From Cyclobacteriaceae bacterium (GTDB lineage Bacteria > Bacteroidota > Bacteroidia > Cytophagales > Cyclobacteriaceae), in the NCBI GenBank assembly GCA_026994125.1, contig JALWRJ010000293.1:1-19074 (forward strand): 19,074 nt of DNA, in the 5' to 3' direction. Under the pieces are notes generated by a model that saw nothing but the letters and a program-made list of their open reading frames with translations, did no database searches and was not told the origin of the DNA. Position numbers and translations under genes: made by a program. Below are positions 14,689 through 19,074 of the stretch, piece by piece (the first letter of the stretch is position 1; the number at the start of each line of letters is the position of its first letter).

Positions 14689-16116
14689 ATGAAATTTAAA
14701 CCAACCAAACACCTATTAGTTAGCTTATTAGCTTTGTTATTTGCGTGTACAAATCAGGAACTTTCAAAAAAGGAACCCGCCCCGTCAGAAAGTAACGTGA
14801 TACAAGTCACTAACCATGATGGCCGGCCTTTTGTGGCCATACCAAATGCCTCTGCTAATGGAAGATTTACTCCGGGGCCAGGTGGGGGAGTGTTAATGCA
14901 GGCCTTTTATTGGGATGTACCCGCAGGAGGAATTTGGTGGGACAGCTTACGTACCAAGTTATCCGGTTGGTCGGATGCAGGTATCGAGGCCATCTGGTTG
15001 CCGCCCGCTTCAAAAGCTCAAAATGGGCCCTATTCTATGGGCTACGACCCAACAGATTATTTTGACTTGGGGCAATTTAATCAAAACGGAACTATTGAGA
15101 CCCGGTTTGGTTCTAAAGCAGAGCTAACCGCCCTTATTCAGGATGCCCACAATGAAAACATGAACGTATATGCTGATATTGTTTTAAACCACAATAGCGG
15201 AGGGCAACTTGAAGCTAATCAATATACCGGAACCAATACATGGACCGACTTTTCAGGTGTTGCTTCAGGCAAGTTTCTTAGATCGCAACACGATTTTCAC
15301 CCTAATTGGGTGCATGGAAATGATGAAGGTGCTTTTGGAGGATTTCCTGACTTGTGCCATGATGTGCCCTATGTACAGGACTGGCTTTGGAAGACTTCCT
15401 ATTCGGTAGGTTATCACTACAAAAATGATATTGGATTTGATGGTTGGAGATTTGATTACGTTAAGGGGTTTGCCCCATGGGTAGTTAACGATTGGAACAG
15501 TTACCTGGGCGGTTTTTCGGTAGGCGAATTATGGGATACCGATGTGAACTACCTGGAATGGTGGGCTAATGCTGCTAATAGTAATGTGTTCGACTTTGCC
15601 TGTTACTACAAAATGAATGATGCTTTTGATGGTAACAACCTGACGATTTTGAATGATGATATGATGTGGAAACGAAACCCTTTTAGAGCAGTAACTTTTG
15701 TGACAAACCATGACACTGATGAAATTTGGAATAAGATGTTAGCCTATGCCTATATTTTAACACATGAGGGATATCCAACCATTTTTTACCGTGATTATGA
15801 AGAATGGCTTGATAAGGAAAGGTTAAACAATTTAATATGGATTCATAATAATAAGGCTACCGGAACAACCAGTATATTATATGCCGATAACGATGAATAT
15901 ATAGCCAGACGAAACGGATATAATGGGGAACCGGGATTAATTGTGTATTTAAATAATTCCAATGTGTGGTTAGAAAGATGGGTGCCCACCAATTGGAGCA
16001 GTACTGTAATAAAAGATTATACCGGCCATTCGAACTGGTACCCTACAACACAAAGTGGTGGATGGGTTAAAATACAATGCCCTCCTAAAAGCTACTCTGT
16101 GTGGTCTCCAAATTAA
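14689..16116 (+). CDS. Alpha-amylase lipoprotein, archaeal (GH13_7-like) type
   Basis: The 475-aa protein hydrolyses internal alpha-1,4 bonds of starch or glycogen. The N-terminus has a lipobox (LLFAC, Cys20), so it should be anchored in an envelope membrane, probably facing outward. The (beta/alpha)8 catalytic domain starts near 65 (GGGVLMQAFYWDVP). The nucleophile is Asp256 (GWRFDYVKG), the acid/base Glu280 (VGELWD) and the third acid Asp342 (TNHDTDE). SKAQNGPYSMGYDPTDYFDLG and FYRDYEEWLDK match the Pyrococcus alpha-amylase I recall almost word for word. His204, His209 and Cys223 keep the spacing of that enzyme's zinc ligands (His147, His152, Cys166). Its extra disulfide cysteines are missing. 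A C-terminal beta domain ends SYSVWSPN. It appears monocistronic, with its own terminator. Confidence 0.95.
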   Translation: MKFKPTKHLLVSLLALLFACTNQELSKKEPAPSESNVIQVTNHDGRPFVAIPNASANGRFTPGPGGGVLMQAFYWDVPAGGIWWDSLRTKLSGWSDAGIEAIWLPPASKAQNGPYSMGYDPTDYFDLGQFNQNGTIETRFGSKAELTALIQDAHNENMNVYADIVLNHNSGGQLEANQYTGTNTWTDFSGVASGKFLRSQHDFHPNWVHGNDEGAFGGFPDLCHDVPYVQDWLWKTSYSVGYHYKNDIGFDGWRFDYVKGFAPWVVNDWNSYLGGFSVGELWDTDVNYLEWWANAANSNVFDFACYYKMNDAFDGNNLTILNDDMMWKRNPFRAVTFVTNHDTDEIWNKMLAYAYILTHEGYPTIFYRDYEEWLDKERLNNLIWIHNNKATGTTSILYADNDEYIARRNGYNGEPGLIVYLNNSNVWLERWVPTNWSSTVIKDYTGHSNWYPTTQSGGWVKIQCPPKSYSVWSPN

Positions 16117-16166
16117 AAGATGAGCTAATAATAAAAACTGATTCTTACTTTTTTAGAACTACTTTT

Positions 16167-16202
16167 AGTCCTTCTACCTTTTGGGTAGAAGGACTTTTTT
16201 TT
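16167..16202 (+). terminator. Intrinsic terminator of the alpha-amylase gene
   Basis: AGTCCTTCTACC (16167-16178) pairs perfectly with GGTAGAAGGACT (16184-16195) around TTTTG, followed by eight T (16195-16202). It is 50 bases past the stop. Confidence 0.9.
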
Positions 16203-16315
16203 GTTGTATCGGCATATAGTGCAGTCACCGTTTATATAATCCCATGTAGCTTTTACTTAAAAAAATCTATAATCATCTAATATTGTACTATGGATAATAC
16301 TAACCGTTTTACACA

Positions 16316-16321
16316 AAGGAG
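16316..16321 (+). promoter_or_regulatory. Shine-Dalgarno sequence deciding the PIG-L start
   Basis: AAGGAG at 16316-16321 stands 7 bases before the ATG at 16329. The alternative in-frame ATG at 16290 has no such sequence. A good SD is unusual here, since most genes in the window lack one. Confidence 0.6.
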
Positions 16322-16328
16322 TAGCTTT

Positions 16329-18821
16329 ATGCGCACATGTATTGTTACCGGTATATGGCTGGCAGCATTTGTGGCCAAAGCGCAATACGTGCAACGAAAT
16401 GCAGCACAAATTCAACAAGATTTACATAAACTAAATGTGTTGGGTAATGTATTGTATGTGGCAGCGCATCCCGATGACGAGAACACACGTCTTATCGCTT
16501 ATTTCAGCAATGAAGTATTGGTGAACACAGCTTACCTGGCAGCCACACGGGGCGATGGAGGCCAAAACCTGATAGGTGCTGAGTTGCGTGAAGGACTAGG
16601 GGTTATTCGCACCCAGGAACTCCTGGCAGCTCGAAGGGTAGATGGTGGCCAACAATTTTTTACCCGGGCTAATGATTTTGGCTATTCTAAAACTGCCAAT
16701 GAAACCCTTCAAATTTGGGATAAGGATAACGTGCTGGCCGATATGGTATGGGTTATTCGCAAATTCAGACCCGATGTTATCATTACCCGGTTTCCACCCG
16801 ATAAACGAGCCGGGCATGGGCATCACACCAGTTCGGCCATATTAGCCGAAGAGGCTTTTAAGCTGGCCGGAGATAAAAATGCCTATCCTGAGCAATTAAA
16901 CTATGTTGAGCCCTGGCAGCCTGTTCGGTTGCTCATTAATTCAGGCCGTTGGTGGGATAAAGATATCGAAAAACAGTCTAACACGATTAAAATTGATGTA
17001 GGTACCTATAATTCGTTGCTGGGTGTATCCTATACCGAAATGGCGGCCACCAGCCGTTCGCAGCATAAAAGCCAGGGCTTTGGGGCTACCCATTACCGGG
17101 GTACACAATGGGAGTATGTAAAGCATGTGGCGGGTACTTTGGCTAAAAATAATGTGTTTGAGGGCATCGACCTTACGTGGGCTCGGGTAGGAAAGCCTCA
17201 AATTTCTTCCATAGTTCAAAAAATTATTGAGGCTTTTAATCCCGAAGCCCCTTATAAATCTATTCCCAGATTGTTGGCACTTCGTAACCAAATACAGCAG
17301 GTGTCGGATACATTTTGGCAACAAAAAAAGTTAAACGAAGTAGATGCCCTTATCCGGCAATGTGCCGGTTTGTTTATCGAAGCTACGGCAACCTCGCCTT
17401 TTGTAGTGCCGGGCGATACATTGGCCGTTGCGCTGGAGCTGGTAAACAGAGGTCGGTTTCCAATCACCTTACAGCAGGCTACCTTGCAAGGCACTTCTTT
17501 TAACCAGGTAGCATTGCCATTAGATTTTAATTCGAAGCAAATCCTTTCTTTAAGGATAAAAACACCAGAAAACTTGCCTTATACCCCACCATATTGGCTA
17601 AAAAAAACGGCCAGCCTGGGTATGTACAGGGTAGATGAACAGTTGTTGAGAGGATTGCCTGAGAACCCACCGGCTTTTACTGTGGATACAGAGTTAGAGT
17701 TTGAGCAAACCAAACTTAAATTTTCGTTTCCGGTGGTATATAAGTGGACCGAACGTGTACAGGGCGAAAACTACCGGCCACTAAACGTGGTGCCGGCTGT
17801 AACGGCCTCCTTTAGTAACCCGGTAAATGTGTTTAAAAACGGGCAACCGCAACAAGTACAAGTGCAACTGAAAGCTAACCGAAAGGTGGAACACACCCGG
17901 GTAACACTAAACTTGCCCAAGGGTTGGGCTGCAAAGCCAGCTTACGTTGATGTGCAGGCAATGGATGCCGGAGCCATAACCACCCTCACTTTTAAAGTGC
18001 AACCGCATTTGCAGGCCTCGGGTGTGCAGTTGCTAAGTGTTACCGCAAATGCCGATGGAGTAACCAGCGACCTGGGCATGCAAACCATTGCTTATTCGCA
18101 TATTCCTTACCAGGTGTTATTGCCTCCGGCTCAAAGTAAAGCAGTGGCACTAAATGTGCAAGTACAGGCTAAAACGGTGGGTTATATTATGGGAGCCGGA
18201 GACGAAATACCGGCTGCATTGGAACAACTTGGGGTAAAAGTTTGGTTGATGAATGAGGACGATATTACGCCCGAAAACCTGGCTAACCTGGATGCGGTTG
18301 TGCTGGGCGTTAGAGCTATAAATACACAACCCTGGCTGGTGGCTAAAAAGAAGGTGCTGCTAACCTATGTGGCCAATGGAGGAACTTTAATTACCCAATA
18401 TAATACCACCCGCAGGTTACATTGGCAAGATTTTGCCCCTTACTCACTTCAGTTTACGGGGCGTTCGGCCGATAGTCGTGTAACTGAAGAAGATGCTCAG
18501 GTAACTATAACTCAAACCGATGCTCTGGAACTTAATTTTCCGAATAAAATTACCTCCGAAGACTTTAACGGTTGGGTGCAAGAGCGGGGTCTTTATTTTC
18601 CGGTAAGTTGGGATAAACACTACCGAGCCCCATTGGCCATGCAAGATACCGGGGAAAAAATACATAATGGTAGCCTTCTAATTGCTACCTATGGCAAAGG
18701 GCATTATGTATATACCGGCCTTAGTTTTTTTAGAGAACTCCCGGCCGGGGTACCGGGGGGCTACCGTTTGTTTGCCAACCTGTTGTCCTTGCAGCAAAGT
18801 TCATCCTTAAAAAAGAAATAA
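16329..18821 (+). CDS. Secreted multidomain PIG-L/LmbE-family deacetylase
   Basis: The 830-aa precursor begins with a signal peptide (MRTCIVTGIWLAAFVAKA, cut near residue 18). Residues 40-290 are a PIG-L/LmbE zinc deacetylase: VAAHPDDE gives His47 and Asp49/Asp50, and AGHGHHTS gives the third ligand, probably His166. Such enzymes remove N-acetyl groups from GlcNAc-type sugars or conjugates. Then follow a helical linker, beta-rich modules (352-470, and 485-590 with a NEW3-like VTLNLPKGW), and a C-terminal Rossmann-like domain (610-825; VGYIMGAGDEIPAALEQLG, then DAVVLGVRA) like glutamine-amidotransferase/ThuA folds but with no evident catalytic Cys. I start at 16329 because an SD precedes it and the signal peptide begins there; ATG 16290 would add 13 residues. 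The SSS symporter follows after 4 bases. Substrate unknown. Confidence 0.88.
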   Translation: MRTCIVTGIWLAAFVAKAQYVQRNAAQIQQDLHKLNVLGNVLYVAAHPDDENTRLIAYFSNEVLVNTAYLAATRGDGGQNLIGAELREGLGVIRTQELLAARRVDGGQQFFTRANDFGYSKTANETLQIWDKDNVLADMVWVIRKFRPDVIITRFPPDKRAGHGHHTSSAILAEEAFKLAGDKNAYPEQLNYVEPWQPVRLLINSGRWWDKDIEKQSNTIKIDVGTYNSLLGVSYTEMAATSRSQHKSQGFGATHYRGTQWEYVKHVAGTLAKNNVFEGIDLTWARVGKPQISSIVQKIIEAFNPEAPYKSIPRLLALRNQIQQVSDTFWQQKKLNEVDALIRQCAGLFIEATATSPFVVPGDTLAVALELVNRGRFPITLQQATLQGTSFNQVALPLDFNSKQILSLRIKTPENLPYTPPYWLKKTASLGMYRVDEQLLRGLPENPPAFTVDTELEFEQTKLKFSFPVVYKWTERVQGENYRPLNVVPAVTASFSNPVNVFKNGQPQQVQVQLKANRKVEHTRVTLNLPKGWAAKPAYVDVQAMDAGAITTLTFKVQPHLQASGVQLLSVTANADGVTSDLGMQTIAYSHIPYQVLLPPAQSKAVALNVQVQAKTVGYIMGAGDEIPAALEQLGVKVWLMNEDDITPENLANLDAVVLGVRAINTQPWLVAKKKVLLTYVANGGTLITQYNTTRRLHWQDFAPYSLQFTGRSADSRVTEEDAQVTITQTDALELNFPNKITSEDFNGWVQERGLYFPVSWDKHYRAPLAMQDTGEKIHNGSLLIATYGKGHYVYTGLSFFRELPAGVPGGYRLFANLLSLQQSSSLKKK

Positions 18822-18825
18822 TTAA

Positions 18826-19074
18826 ATGAGCAGTTTAGATTTTTTGGTACTGTTTGGCACCTTGCTAAGCATTGTGTTGTACGGTATGTGGAAAACACGC
18901 GCTAACCGAAATCTGGAAAGTTATTTATTAGGTAATAATAGCATGAAATGGGGCACCATTGGGCTCTCGGTTATGGCTACCCAGGCAAGTGCCATTACTT
19001 TTTTGTCCACGCCCGGCCAAGCCTATCAGGATGGAATGGGCTTTGTGCAGTTTTATTTTGGCATGCCCCTGGCC
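18826..19074 (+). CDS. Sodium:solute symporter (SSS family), N-terminal part, cut by window end
   Basis: From the ATG at 18826 the frame stays open to the last base (83 codons). SSLDFLVLFGTLLSIVLYG is the first membrane segment. ESYLLGNNSMKWGTIGLSVM and ATQASAITFLSTPGQAY are the hallmark TM1/TM2 region of Na+-coupled symporters of the SSS (LeuT-fold) family. The substrate cannot be read from this part. It begins 4 bases after the PIG-L stop, so the two form an operon; this suggests import of the deacetylase product or a related sugar, which is inference. Confidence 0.9.
   Translation, partial: MSSLDFLVLFGTLLSIVLYGMWKTRANRNLESYLLGNNSMKWGTIGLSVMATQASAITFLSTPGQAYQDGMGFVQFYFGMPLA

Overview
This is a moderately AT-rich stretch of what looks like a chromosome from a member of the Bacteroidota, possibly of the Cytophagales type. 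The phylum call rests on TAnnTTTG-like -7 promoter elements, mostly absent Shine-Dalgarno sequences, a head-GIN (DUF2807) protein, a secreted PIG-L deacetylase directly followed by a sodium:solute symporter, and the general protein style. I saw no rRNA, tRNA, CRISPR array, insertion sequence or phage gene.

Left part (1-2820): on the minus strand lie an unrecognised 136-aa protein, an A-type iron-sulfur carrier and, further downstream, a YjdI-like [4Fe-4S] domain whose frame is open but has no start codon. Divergently, methylmalonyl-CoA epimerase and thiamine-monophosphate kinase form a two-gene operon with a 1-base gap. Middle-left (2821-6379), all minus strand: a PLP enzyme with tyrosine phenol-lyase rather than tryptophanase specificity residues, a secreted YfiR/DUF4154 protein, tRNA pseudouridine-65 synthase TruC and a GNAT acetyltransferase. 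Several are separated by hairpin terminators.

Centre (6380-9943): a Prx6-type peroxiredoxin (+) converges, across a perfect 19-bp hairpin, on a 601-aa cysteine-containing protein with TIM-barrel/FMN-enzyme-like segments that I cannot assign. Then comes a DUF2807 beta-helix cell-envelope protein. Centre-right (9944-13352), plus strand: a saccharopine-dehydrogenase-family enzyme resembling lysine 6-dehydrogenase, an NhaC Na+/H+ antiporter and, 3 bases behind it, a DEDDy 3'-5' exonuclease. A degraded coding remnant and nested hairpins fill 13349-13643.

Right part (13644-19074): a secreted protein of unknown function (-) is divergent from an alpha-amylase lipoprotein (+) of the Thermococcales type (GH13_7-like, with the Ca-Zn site histidines and cysteine kept). 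Operator-like palindromes lie between them. After a strong intrinsic terminator comes an 830-aa multidomain PIG-L deacetylase, and 4 bases later the start of an SSS-family symporter that runs off the window. The carbohydrate theme here (extracellular glucan hydrolysis, N-acetyl-sugar-type deacetylase, Na+-coupled uptake) is inference from gene content. The most interesting items are the archaeal-type amylase, the unassigned 601-aa protein, the start-less YjdI domain and the phenol-lyase signature.
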